From Photobacterium frigidiphilum (lineage in GTDB: Bacteria > Pseudomonadota > Gammaproteobacteria > Enterobacterales > Vibrionaceae), in assembly GCF_003025615.1 (NCBI RefSeq), contig NZ_PYMJ01000031.1:1-64000 (forward strand): a stretch of DNA of 64,000 nucleotides, given 5' to 3'. Shown here piece by piece: positions 7,607 through 17,800 of the stretch. Both the position numbers and the translations under genes were made by a program. How positions within the stretch are numbered: the first letter of the stretch is position 1; each line of letters begins with the position of its first letter. The notes below the pieces were generated by a model. The model was not told the DNA's origin. It did no database searches and saw only the letters and a list, made by a program, of their open reading frames with translations.

Positions 7607-7733
7607 GATTCTCTCGATGAGCTTACAGAGCGCCAGCAAGCAGACGCCCGTAGTAGCATATCCCTCGCCCACGTAGCTATGCAGCTAGGCAAGCAGACCA
7701 CTCAACATAATGACGCGGCACATAATGCGCACT
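7607..7733. repeat. 127-bp direct repeat, right copy, with dif-like attP arm 1
   Basis: Exact copy of 1-127. Its distal end (7700-7733, minus strand) has XerC-like AGTGCGCATTA, the 12-bp centre TGTGCCGCGTCA and XerD-like TTATGTTGAGT. Recombination between the two copies would release a 7,606-bp circle, a normal size for a CTX-type phage genome. Chromosomal sequence or the IS begins just beyond it. Confidence 0.9.
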
Positions 7734-7745
7734 GGGCTTGTTAGA

Positions 7746-9300
7746 ACCATTTAGAAGTGTCAGGTTTGAGCCAGATAGAAATGTCATGCTGAACTAACTT
7801 CAAAACACCATTTACTTAATGTGTGCTCTGGAGCCAATGAGATGTTGCTGACTATGACTGATAACGAATTACTACGGATAAAACTGATCCAAGATATTTG
7901 TGATAAACGTATCACTGGCGTCGAGGCTGCTCGTATTCTCAGTTTGAGTAGCCGACAAATTTATCGTTTAGTTAAGCGTTTTATAGCGCTGGGCTCTGGC
8001 GGTTTACTGTCACTCAAACGTGGCCGTCCCAGTAATCATCGTCATGATGAGAGATTAAAATTACGGACATTAGCCATCATCCATGAGTACTACATCGATT
8101 TTGGGCCCACGCTTGCTCATGAGAAATTGGCTGAAGTTCATGACGTTCATATCTCGTTAGAAACTTTGCGCCAATGGATGATTGCCGATGGCCTTTGGGT
8201 GCCACATGCCAAACGCAAGCCGCGGATTTACCAACCTCGTCACCGTCGTGATTGCCTGGGTGAACTGATCCAAATCGACGGCTCACACCATGACTGGTTT
8301 GAAGGTCGCAGCAATAAATGCTGTCTGCTGGTATACATCGACGATGCCACCGGTCGTCTAATGAACCTGCGCTTCAGTGAAACAGAATCCGCCTTTGATT
8401 ATATGGCTGCAACCCGCGAATACATCAATCAACACGGCAAACCGTCGGCCTTTTACAGCGATCGCCATGCAGTATTCCATGTCAGTAAACGCGATGCCGA
8501 AACCAAGCGACTCACCCAGTTTGGCCGTGTGCTCAATGACTTAAACATTGAGCTGATTTGCGCCAACAGCTCACAAGCCAAAGGCCGCGTTGAGCGTGCG
8601 AACAAAACGTTACAGGATCGCTTAGTGAAAGAGATGAGATTGCAAGGCATTGATACAATGGAAGCCGCGAATGCTTGGCTACCCGACTTCATCGCTGATT
8701 TTAACCGCCGTTTTGCAAAGCCGGCGAATTATCCCAAAAACATGCACCGACCATCACGCGAATCATCCGAAGAGTTGGACAATATCTTCGCGTGGCAAGA
8801 ACTGCGTAAGCTGTCTAAATCACTGACATTCCAGTACGACAAGGTGATTTATTTAATTGACCCAACAGAACAAAATCAACGTTTGATCAATCAAGTGGTC
8901 AACGTTATCGACCGGCCAGATGGCACCATAGCCATTCAATACGGTCATCGAACGTTGGAATTTAAAATCTTCGATAAGTTGGCTAACGTTGACCAAGGCC
9001 AAATTGTTGATAATAAACGCCTCGGCGCGGTATTGAAATTTGCCCAAGAGAAACAACAAGAGTTCGAACAACAACACAAACGCAGTCGCAGTAAAAAAGC
9101 CCCTAAACGAACCGCTCAACAGCGTGCGGTACAACAATTACGGGCGCTCAACCCAGTCTTAGCCAGCCCTGAAGACTTCAAACCGAGCACCAAGAAAGGC
9201 TGACGTCCCTACTCTCTAGCCTATTTCTAAGCGGGATGAACTACCTTGAAAGGAGACATTTTAATCTGGGAATAAAGCAGGACATTTTAAATTGGGATAA
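7746..9300 (+). mobile_element. Insertion sequence, ISNCY/IS1202-like
   Basis: One transposase gene is bounded by imperfect inverted ends. Each end carries two copies of a tRaaRtgtc-like motif about 25 bp apart: left end at 7752-7784 (agaagtgtc, agaaatgtc), right end at 9255-9291 read inward (ttaaaatgtc twice). Both ends also share CCAGAT between the motifs. The exact ends are approximate, and I could not define a target duplication. It lies about 12 bp outside the prophage att repeat. Confidence 0.7.
7842..9203 (+). CDS. DDE transposase (ISNCY/IS1202-like)
   Basis: The 453-residue protein starts at the ATG at 7842, which has GGAG 8 nt upstream. It has an N-terminal helix-turn-helix (ITGVEAARILSLSSRQIYRL), then a second DNA-binding region and an integrase-core catalytic domain with IQIDGSHHDWF (first Asp), FYSDRHAVF (second Asp) and QAKGRVERANKTLQDRLV (Glu). 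The C-terminal 60 residues are basic (KRSRSKKAPKRTAQQR). All three acidic residues are present and the frame is intact, so the element may be active. Family naming is from recognition of the integrase core and layout, not a search. Confidence 0.85.
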   Translation: MLLTMTDNELLRIKLIQDICDKRITGVEAARILSLSSRQIYRLVKRFIALGSGGLLSLKRGRPSNHRHDERLKLRTLAIIHEYYIDFGPTLAHEKLAEVHDVHISLETLRQWMIADGLWVPHAKRKPRIYQPRHRRDCLGELIQIDGSHHDWFEGRSNKCCLLVYIDDATGRLMNLRFSETESAFDYMAATREYINQHGKPSAFYSDRHAVFHVSKRDAETKRLTQFGRVLNDLNIELICANSSQAKGRVERANKTLQDRLVKEMRLQGIDTMEAANAWLPDFIADFNRRFAKPANYPKNMHRPSRESSEELDNIFAWQELRKLSKSLTFQYDKVIYLIDPTEQNQRLINQVVNVIDRPDGTIAIQYGHRTLEFKIFDKLANVDQGQIVDNKRLGAVLKFAQEKQQEFEQQHKRSRSKKAPKRTAQQRAVQQLRALNPVLASPEDFKPSTKKG

Positions 9301-9315
9301 ACAGCGGATAAACAA

Positions 9316-9345
9316 GCAAAAAGGTCACGTCCGTGGCCTTTTCTC
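9316..9345. terminator. Possible bidirectional terminator
   Basis: The stem aaaaggtcac/gtggcctttt with a 4-nt loop (gtcc) and one G-U pair has A-rich and T-rich shoulders. It lies just beyond the right end of the IS and upstream of the small secreted ORF. Confidence 0.55.
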
Positions 9346-9531
9346 TAACACACTCAGGTTTAGTCTAGGTATACAGGGCTGATTTTTTGCATCCTGCAAT
9401 GATGCGCATCAAGTTGAATATGTGACCTTGCTGTAATAATGGTAAAATATTCACTCCGCAAATTAAAAGTCAATTGATATTGCCTCAATGAATTACTAAC
9501 CTTTGTAAACATTCACCACAAGGAGATACTC

Positions 9532-9696
9532 GTGAAGTCTCTATCTTTTATCTTATTCACGAACTCTATTTTTGTTTCTGCTTTCGTATCCATGACTGTG
9601 GTAGCGGCTATACCAACGACAACATCTGTTGATGTGATGCCATCACATTCTAGTATGGCCATTGATGATGAACGATTACTCAATGCACTTGTTTAA
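9532..9696 (+). CDS. Small secreted ORF (54 codons) with open frame beyond its stop
   Basis: The GTG start at 9532 follows AAGGAG with a 6-nt spacer, an excellent ribosome site. The product begins MKSLSFILFTNSIFVSAFVS and looks like a signal peptide ending near VVAA, followed by a short polar tail. After TAA at 9694 the same frame stays open to another TAA at 9802-9804, adding 35 residues rich in Lys and Tyr. It is either a genuine small secreted peptide or a 90-codon gene cut by a nonsense mutation. No family is recognised. It lies upstream of the collagenase. Confidence 0.4.
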   Translation: MKSLSFILFTNSIFVSAFVSMTVVAAIPTTTSVDVMPSHSSMAIDDERLLNALV

Positions 9697-10020
9697 CGCG
9701 AGGTAATTTGTGAACAAGCAACGGCATTGACTATTTACAACGAAAACAAACTGTACAAGAAAAGAAAAAAATACAGTAAGGAAAGACCAAACAATAAAAG
9801 ATAACAACTTTCTCCAATGCCGATAATAATCAACATTTACCACTCACTGTACTGTTGTATCGGTTTTTAATCAGTAAATAACATCAATGGATCGTCTTGA
9901 GCATGACAAAGCGCCCATACCGTCATGACTCTTCCCTTTAAGGCCATTTTGCAGTGATAGCGAAATAGCCATTAAAACGTGAGTGTTAGATCTGTTCTTA
10001 AAAAAAGCAAAGGAATCAGT

Positions 10021-12285
10021 ATGGCTATTACAAGAAAAAAGTTGTCAATATTGATGATATCATTATTAGCTAGCAGTCCGGTTTTCGCGAATAATGCTGA
10101 GAATCATCAACCATTACCACCATCTGGCGTCATTAATCTTGAGCAGAATATTTCGGTGCAGAAAGTTCAGCTTCCTGCTGATATTATGGCGCCGATTACA
10201 ATTCCGGCGCCAACACAAGCCGAGCTTCGCGAGAAAACACCAATCAAAACTCGCTCTTTGATGGAATTTACCGATCCCAACAGTTGCCCTGATTATAATA
10301 ATTTTGCCTCTCTGTCTGGCGAGGCGTTATTTAACTTTATCAGGAAAACTTCGGGTGAATGCATCGGTCAACTTTATCGTCGTAATGATTCAGTTGCTAT
10401 AAATACTTATCAGTCATCTAAGGTTATTGATGTTGCAAGAAGAGCGGCTCAAATCGCTCAGACATATGATTCATCAACTGGCTATGATATGTATAACTTG
10501 TTCTATTATTTACGTGGTGCATTCTACGTAGAATACAATAATGATCAGCTGACTTATCAAGAGAATAAACCGCATCAGGCGATGCTTCCGCTGTTAGAAG
10601 CATATAGCCGTAATCCGCATATTTCTGAAGTGACTGAAGAGCAGGGAAGCACCTTGAGCGAATTCTTCACAACCTGGGATAGCAGCAAGAATTATCTCCA
10701 GAGTGTTGATGCTGTTACCCGTTACCTGAATGAATTCAGCCCTGAGCATTTGCAGAGCTGGGCACACCGTAATGCACTGACAAGCGCATTAACTGTGTTG
10801 TACCGTGCCAGCTGGAATGCGACATACACCAAGGCAGCAGAGCAGCATACAGCTCTTCGTCAGGCGTTATTAAAAGTTGCGAATTCAGAATATATCTATA
10901 ACTCTGAATACAGTTACGAATCGACTGATGCGCTTAGAGAATACGCGCGCTTCCTTGAGTACCAGAGCTACTGGAAGCTGTCAGATGAATTTAAAAATGA
11001 AATTAATAACGGCATCGTGGACTTTATGACCCATTTTGAGCGTTATTCAAATCCTTGGGCGATAGCTGCTGGGCAGTTGGATACTTACAACCAGGGAGAA
11101 TGTGAAAAATTTAACATCTGCGGCTGGAAGGAAGGTCTGGCAAATCAGGTACTGAGCATTCACTACTCATGCAGTGACACCATCAAAATCCGAGCTCAGA
11201 ATATGACGCAGTCTGAGCTGCAGCAGTCCTGTGATCTGTTAGCAGCAGAAGAAACACTGTTCCACAAAATATTGAAAACAGGCAACCAACCGGTGACTGA
11301 TGATTTCAATACTAATCTGGAAGTGAATATCTTCGATTCTGCTGATGAATACCGTAACTATGCAGGTACTCTGTTCGGCATCAGCACAGATAACGGGGGT
11401 ATGTATCTAGAAGGTGATCCTTCAGTCGAAGGCAACCAAGCCCGCTTTATTGCTCACGAAGCGACCTGGCGTGATGACATTCTGGTGTGGAACCTGCGCC
11501 ATGAATACATCCACTATCTGGATGGTCGCTTCAATATGTACGGTCCGTTCAATTACTTCCGTACTGATACTGGTAAGTCTGTTTGGTGGTCAGAAGGTTT
11601 GGCTGAGTATATCTCTCACCAGAACCTTTATGACGAAGCGATTGAATTTGCACGTCAGCGCAACTATAGCCTGAGTGAGGTGTTGAACAACAATTACTCT
11701 AGCGATCAAGATCGTATTTACCGTTGGGGCTACTTGGCTGTTCGCTTCATATTTGAAGAAGCACCTGAAATGGTTGATCAATTGATGGAATACACTCGCG
11801 CTGGCGATGCTATGGGCTGGCTGAATTACATCAACACATCAATCGGTTATTCACTGGATCAAAGGTGGTACAATTGGTTGCTGACCGTTCAAAGCGATGA
11901 TACACCACTTGGAGGTACCACTCCAACACCGAGCATTGTGCCAGACAGCTGTAAGTACCAGGGGCCATATGGCTACGGTCAGGTTAACGATGGCGATACT
12001 GTTTGTGTAAGCAGCCGAGACGGTAAAGCCTACTATTACTTCTACGTGAACGATGATGTAGTAAGCATTGATATCAATACTGATCACGGCGAAGGTAATA
12101 TTGATCTTTACTACAGCCCATATACTTGGGCGGAAACAAATTACTTCTCTGAGAAGTCAGCCAATACAGGTAATCAGGAATCTCTGACGCTCAACAACCC
12201 GCGAACTGGTTGGCAATATGTCACTGTTGTCAGCGCCCCTTTCAGTGAAGGTGCGAGCCTGAAATTGGACATGACTACTAATTAA
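10021..12285 (+). CDS. Secreted M9-family microbial collagenase
   Basis: The protein is 754 residues from the ATG at 10021 (AAAGGA 6 nt upstream); the frame is open to 9979 but the signal peptide MAITRKKLSILMISLLASSPVFA starts here. It has an N-terminal M9N activator domain (about 60-420), then the gluzincin peptidase domain with HEYIH at 494-498 (zinc ligands and catalytic Glu) and the downstream glutamate ligand in WWSEGLAEYIS near 523-533. The C-terminus is a pre-peptidase/collagen-binding-like beta domain (about 650-754). Vibrio collagenases have this plan. It would degrade collagen in animal tissue or detritus. It stands alone, next to decayed ORFs. Confidence 0.92.
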   Translation: MAITRKKLSILMISLLASSPVFANNAENHQPLPPSGVINLEQNISVQKVQLPADIMAPITIPAPTQAELREKTPIKTRSLMEFTDPNSCPDYNNFASLSGEALFNFIRKTSGECIGQLYRRNDSVAINTYQSSKVIDVARRAAQIAQTYDSSTGYDMYNLFYYLRGAFYVEYNNDQLTYQENKPHQAMLPLLEAYSRNPHISEVTEEQGSTLSEFFTTWDSSKNYLQSVDAVTRYLNEFSPEHLQSWAHRNALTSALTVLYRASWNATYTKAAEQHTALRQALLKVANSEYIYNSEYSYESTDALREYARFLEYQSYWKLSDEFKNEINNGIVDFMTHFERYSNPWAIAAGQLDTYNQGECEKFNICGWKEGLANQVLSIHYSCSDTIKIRAQNMTQSELQQSCDLLAAEETLFHKILKTGNQPVTDDFNTNLEVNIFDSADEYRNYAGTLFGISTDNGGMYLEGDPSVEGNQARFIAHEATWRDDILVWNLRHEYIHYLDGRFNMYGPFNYFRTDTGKSVWWSEGLAEYISHQNLYDEAIEFARQRNYSLSEVLNNNYSSDQDRIYRWGYLAVRFIFEEAPEMVDQLMEYTRAGDAMGWLNYINTSIGYSLDQRWYNWLLTVQSDDTPLGGTTPTPSIVPDSCKYQGPYGYGQVNDGDTVCVSSRDGKAYYYFYVNDDVVSIDINTDHGEGNIDLYYSPYTWAETNYFSEKSANTGNQESLTLNNPRTGWQYVTVVSAPFSEGASLKLDMTTN

Positions 12286-12764
12286 AAAGTAAAACAAACG
12301 GCCTATTAGTTTTACTTTTCATCATAGGCATAGACAGGTATCTTCCTGTCTATGCCTCCAGACAAACTAAACTACTCAGTGAACCTCTTGAAGGGAAGTT
12401 ATGTCAGGGAACGGTTTATCAAAGCACTCAAGAAGTGACGATTTACCGAGCTTGGAACAGCACTAATCCCGGCAGCCAACTTGGTCAATGGTGGTCGTTT
12501 ACCCGTCCGTTAGGTAAGACAGCAGACTATAGAAAAGACTATGAAATCTGCTATCAATGGTCTCCACTCGATAAGCTCACACGATGTACCTTGAAGCCAG
12601 GAACAAGCGTTGTGGTGGGAAATGGCCAGAGCGCCAAATGTTCTGAGTATTTAAGTTACCCAGTTTCGGAGAAGCAGCAGGTTTTTATTACCAACGCGTC
12701 TGATGCGACACAAACCTGCGAGAACTATGACAGTGTAATGAGTTGGGAGCGTGTGGGAGATTAG
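12282..12764 (+). pseudogene. Secreted-protein-like ORF lacking a usable start codon
   Basis: The frame is open from 12282 to the stop at 12762-12764. Its first codons encode a hydrophobic run (NGLLVLLFIIGI) and YLPVYAS, resembling a signal peptide. The rest is a cysteine-containing secreted-type domain (CQGTVYQST, then ICYQWSPLDKLTRC and ATQTCENYDS). There is no ATG, GTG or TTG before GTG at 12435, which has no ribosome site and would lose the signal peptide. The gene has probably lost its 5' end, perhaps when it was placed against the collagenase 3' end, which it overlaps by 4 bp. Family unknown. Confidence 0.4.
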
Positions 12765-13120
12765 GTGGTTTGATTGTGAGGAGGTGATAGCTACAGGGAT
12801 GAACGAGTTTTGAGCTAGATAGTTAGGAGAGCTAGGGTCAGGTCTTGATCTTTGCCAAATTGAACTTTGGCTTACTTTTTCTTATGTGAAACTGTTAGTC
12901 AAAGGGAATAAGCTAAATCATTTCTATCCATTAACGTGTCAGTGAATCCTGTCTGACAGTGTGATCAAACTATTGTCTGCTGACTGTAGCAAACAGAACT
13001 AATAAAATGGTGGAGAGAGGTTGAAAGGGTGTAACTAACCGTTATATTTGTAAAACCAGTGGTCTTAGCCTGAAGCCGCTTGGTATGGAGTTCATAGTCG
13101 TTGAGGCAGGAATAACGTAA
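12765..13120. other. Intergenic region with possible mobile-element scar
   Basis: No ORF is convincing here. The segment gggtcaggtcttgatctttg at 12835-12854 resembles the flank often seen beside REP-associated (Y1) transposase genes in marine gammaproteobacteria, as recalled, so this may be a scar. The rest shows nothing recognisable. Confidence 0.25.
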
Positions 13121-13124
13121 AAAT

Positions 13125-13153
13125 AAAAAAGCCCCAGTCATAACAACAGGGGC
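13125..13153 (-). terminator. Terminator of the pfa operon
   Basis: On the minus strand AGCCCC, a 13-15-nt loop and GGGGCT are followed by TTTTTTA. It lies 40 bp after the pfaD stop and is the only good terminator downstream of pfaABCD. Confidence 0.8.
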
Positions 13154-13192
13154 TCATAAGCGTTTCTAGTTTCTAGTTTCTAGTATTTAGCT

Positions 13193-14827
13193 TTAAATCA
13201 TTTTCTCAACAGGCTTCCAACGTGCGAGCTCAGCAGGTAATCTAATACCTTGAGCTGCAAGTAGGTTAATGCGTGCAAGATAAGCTGCACCGTGCATTAG
13301 GTGCTTAGTTAAATCAACAGCACGACGGTCTTGGTAATTATCTAAGTAACTGCCTTTTGCCCATGCATTGAATGCACCCAGAGCAGGACCTGCCCAAATT
13401 TGGTAATCCATCTCACGGCCTGCTTCGCCGGTATTTGACCAACGGCTTGAAAGACCAAGATACCAGCGGAAAATCAGTGCCATCTTACGCTTAGGGTTGC
13501 CTTGTGCACGTTCAATTTGCTTAGGATCACGTTCGTTAAAGTGAGCAACGGTTCCTTCCCAAATGGCATCTAGCGTTGAACGGAAAACCTGAGTTTCAAG
13601 CTTGTGGCGTTCGTCTGCTGGAATCGCTTCAATTGAATCGTAACGTGTGTAGATTTCGTACAGTTTGTTAGCACGCATTGGGAACAATGTACCGCGCTTC
13701 ACAACTTGTAGTTTTACACCCATTTCGAACATGTCTGCTGCAGGAGCCATTGCAACATCAGCCATCTCGGTAGTCGCAAGCAGTTTACGAGTATGTTCAC
13801 TTGCTCCTGCTTCAATACAAGCTTGGTTGATTGACCCTGTCACAATATAAGCAGCGCCCATATTGAAGGCAGCGAGTGCTGCATCTGGGGTTCCGATACC
13901 GCCACCAGAACCTACACGCAGGGGTGTTTTGAATTGGTGCTTCGCTTGAACCGTTTCTTTTAACGCTAAAATAGTAGGTAATAGCGTAACAAGAGGGCGG
14001 TTATCGGTATGGCCACCAGAATCAGCTTCTGCTGTAATATCATCAGCCATTGGTACAAGCAGTGCTAATTCCATTTGTTCAGCTGTGATACGCCCTTCAT
14101 TAACTAAACCTTGAAGCAGCTTAGCGGGTGCAGGTTCCATGAACTTAATCGCCACTTCAGTACGGCTTACTTTCGCAATCACCTTGTTTGCGATAACGAT
14201 CTCGCCTTGTGCATCACGGCTTAAGCCTGCTGCACGGTACTGAACGATTTGTGGCGTTAGGCCTAAGAATGCAGACGCTTCAACGGTACGCACTTTGTGT
14301 TTTAAAAACAGCTCAACGCTACCGCGCTCTAGTGCGGGTTCACTTGGGCTGTGGATCAAGTTAAACGCGTAAGGGCCATTAGGCAGCGCTGCTTGAATAC
14401 GGTTGATTGCCTGCTCTACACGAGAAGGAATCAGACCTGCGGCACCAAACGAACATAAAATGCCCGCCTGACCTAATGCAATAACTAACTCTTCAGAAGA
14501 GATACCGTTAGCCATTGCACCAGCGTAGTAAGCATATTTAACACCGTGTACACGACGGAAATCATTGTCGCCTAAGCTTTGGGTGCCTAATGCTGGTGCG
14601 AAAGCACTTACTGGGTGTACATGGCTTGCACTTGCGCTATCACCAGATGTGATTTCAGCCTGCTGGCTAATGCCAACCCCTTTTTCAGGGTGATTCACGA
14701 CGTAACAACCTAGGCTCAAATCTTTTAAAATTTTAGCCATTGTAGCGTTATCAAAGTGGGTCGCGTTTTCTTCAACCTGCCACGGCCATGGCGACAGCTT
14801 TTCATTATTCATAGTTTGCGTTGTCAT
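13193..14827 (-). CDS. pfaD: PfaD, enoyl reductase of the polyunsaturated fatty acid synthase
   Basis: The 544-residue FMN-dependent enoyl reductase of the 2-nitropropane dioxygenase-like TIM-barrel family works in trans with PfaABC. It reduces enoyl intermediates on the ACP array during EPA/DHA-type synthesis. The flavin phosphate-binding stretch VGSGGGIGTPDAALAAFNMG and ITAEADSGGHTDNRP are visible mid-protein. The C-terminal part (KMALIFRWYLGLSSRW) matches the PfaD-specific extension. It is the last gene of the operon, 18 bp after pfaC, and a terminator follows. The start ATG at 14827 has an AAGGG site about 12 nt upstream. Confidence 0.95.
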   Translation of the reverse strand: MTTQTMNNEKLSPWPWQVEENATHFDNATMAKILKDLSLGCYVVNHPEKGVGISQQAEITSGDSASASHVHPVSAFAPALGTQSLGDNDFRRVHGVKYAYYAGAMANGISSEELVIALGQAGILCSFGAAGLIPSRVEQAINRIQAALPNGPYAFNLIHSPSEPALERGSVELFLKHKVRTVEASAFLGLTPQIVQYRAAGLSRDAQGEIVIANKVIAKVSRTEVAIKFMEPAPAKLLQGLVNEGRITAEQMELALLVPMADDITAEADSGGHTDNRPLVTLLPTILALKETVQAKHQFKTPLRVGSGGGIGTPDAALAAFNMGAAYIVTGSINQACIEAGASEHTRKLLATTEMADVAMAPAADMFEMGVKLQVVKRGTLFPMRANKLYEIYTRYDSIEAIPADERHKLETQVFRSTLDAIWEGTVAHFNERDPKQIERAQGNPKRKMALIFRWYLGLSSRWSNTGEAGREMDYQIWAGPALGAFNAWAKGSYLDNYQDRRAVDLTKHLMHGAAYLARINLLAAQGIRLPAELARWKPVEKMI

Positions 14828-14845
14828 ATTCTATTTACCCTTACT

Positions 14846-17800
14846 TCAGGCTTCTTCAATACAGATTGCAATGTCTTTCACTTCGTAAATACGCAGACCG
14901 TCTTTACTTAAGTTGGCATCACCCACGATGATACGTTTACCGTCTTCATCTTTAATCGCTGTGATGTGTACATCTAATGACATTTGCTTGTTCAGTGGGT
15001 TAATTTGACCACGGTATTTCCATTTCACTTCAGATTGAATTTGACCAAACTTCGGTGAACGGAAACCTGCGCCTAAATCTTTGTTTAGGGCATAAGTTTG
15101 CATCAGTTCAATAATTGCTTCTACACCTAGTGATCCAGGCATTACAGGATCTTGGTGGAAGTGGAATTGGAAGAACCAGTCACTTGGGTCGATAGTACGC
15201 TCGGCATATAAGTAACCCAAGCCAGCTTTACCACCATCACTGGTAATATCGACTTTATCGATGAAGTTCAAACGGCCGCCAGCTAACTGGTAGTGCGGTT
15301 GTGCTTCACCTGTTGCTGAAAGTGGCGCGTTGAAGTAACGGCTTTCTTTATCCAGTAAGTTAATGCTTACGTCAGGCGTACGGTTATTATCAACATGCCA
15401 TGGGTAGGTGACTTGACCGTTATCTAGGCCAAGCTGATCTTTTAGTGCTGCACCTTTGAAGTAACCAAATACTGCCGTGCCTTCATAGAAAGGTACACCG
15501 TCGGTACTTAGCTCGAAGCTGAAGCTTTGAACGATGTTGGTACCCATCATTACCGTAGACAGTAGACGCGAATCGTTGACGATAGTTTTACCACGCAGGT
15601 CGACATTGCGCAGCATCTTGCCGCTACCATCAAGGTTACGGAAGAACAGCTCTAAGCCTGGGAAGCCAAGTGTTGTACCCATGTAACCAGAGATGAAACC
15701 GTTTGGTTGTAATGAAATTTCCATTAGTATCGAATATGGCATCAAGCTGCTGTGGCTGTTTTCATCAAAGTACCATGCGTTTTCTGGCACTTCATATTCA
15801 GCAATACATGATGACGGCGTTTTAAAATCGCCACGTGTACCGTTAACTTCGATAACACGAGTTGTTAGCTGTAAATCGCCACACGGAGTACGTGGTGGGA
15901 TCATTCCGCGATAGATAGAGAAATCAGGACCGAAACACTTTTCAATATCACCCGTTGCGAACTCAAACATATGGTACGGCGTGAACGGTACTGTGTCAGG
16001 TGTACGGTTTTGGTAATCAGGGACGATAGGTGCTTCAATATGTTGAAGAGGGATAACACCTTTATTGGGCGCAGTATTCAAGTCAGGTACTTGTGCCATT
16101 AAGGGCGCATTCGCTGATGCTTGTTGGCTGATAGGTGCTTCAACAGGCGCAATAACGTCTGCTTGAGCTGGCGTACTTTCTGTAACATAGCCTGATGAAC
16201 CAAGGTAGCGAGTACATTCTGATTCTTCTTTGATCATCACGCCCAAGTTTTGGAAATCAACCACAACTTTGCCATCAAGCAAGATATCAATGTTTGCTTT
16301 TGCATATGGGCGAGGGCTTAAACCAATCTCGGTCACTTCCATGCGGTAAGTTAATACTGCTGATTGAGGTAGAACCTGACCACGACAACGTACTTGCTGC
16401 GGTGCATTTTCAAGTGGTTGGAAACGACCATTTTCCACTTGTGTGTGCATGCCCAAGTACATCATGAAGAACTGTAGTAACTGACCACAACCTTCTGCCA
16501 TTAATGAACCAGCCATCACTGAGTCATCTTTAAAATGACAAGGGAAGTACCAGTGATCAGCTTCAAGTTGCTTGTGACCTTCGATTAGACCCAGTCCCCA
16601 TGTACCACCTTGTGGATCAACATGGCTAACTTGTTCAATCATCATGAACTTATCAGAGCTGAAACACAGTGATGGTTGATGACGGTCTGAAATATGACTT
16701 TCACCGAAACAGCCAGCGATATTTGCGTCTAACAAGTTATGCAGTGTCTGGTAATCAAATTGTGTTTTCTGGCAATGCAGAAGCGGGTTGAAACGCTGCT
16801 TAACCGCTAGGTTTCTTGATTTGATTTCATCTTCAGTGCGAATAACACCTTTACCGTCAGCCAGCTCTTCATCGGAGAAGAAACCCGCACAGCCGTTATC
16901 CATTTTCAGGATCATCTTATCGCCGACGAAACATTCGTAAGAGAAGAAGAACAGCAAGGTATCGCCATTACGAGCAAAGTTATTAATAGAGATATCGTAA
17001 CGTAGCGTATCACCACCACGAGGCAAGTCACCAAGGAAGGTCAGCGTACAATCTAATAGACGGTATACACGCTCGCCTTTGTTTTCAAAATCGATACCTA
17101 AGTAGCTTATTAGCATCAAGTCACACTGACCTGATTCTACTGCAACAGCCCAAGGGATTTGACCATCAACCAAATACGGTGCATCAACAGGAATATCGTA
17201 TTCTGTCGTCATTGTGCTTGGCTTGTACTCAAGCATGGTTGCATCAAGCTTTGTTACTCGAGATACCAACAGGTAATCTGTGGTTGGTAGTCTTACACGG
17301 CGAGAATAGTTATCGATCACTGCATAGTCAGGACCAAACACATTAGCGATATCGCCTTCAGCGTATTCCACTAAATCTTCGTAATCCCAGATGCAAGGCT
17401 TGCGAATAGGGTTAACAACCGCAGGCGTTGCAGCCACATTCACTGGCACTGCCGTTGATGCTTCTGTTAGTGCTGGAGATGGTGCGGACTGGTGATCAAA
17501 TACTTGACCTGTAGCGGCATTCATCTGAGCCGTTACTTCGTTCAATTGTGCCTTTAATAAGGCATCTGCCATCTTCAAACCTTGTTCACGGTTTTGAAGG
17601 AATGCTTGATGAACTTGTTGAGCGAGTTGTTGGTTTTCAACAAACGCAGAACTTTGGAATGCAGTTAAATCATGCTTATTTTTAGCGGATAGGACATTGG
17701 TCATATTGCTTTGAATACCTGTAATCGGCGTCTGACGAGGTGTTGTCAGAATCGGGGATACTGATGGAATTGCTGCTGGCTGTACGATGCTTTGTGGTTG

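Noticed and set aside
9867..9965. Minus-strand stretch that could encode a transposase tail (KGRVMTVWALCHAQDDP)
   Set aside because: Only about 30 residues, no family recognised, and the other frames are equally open.
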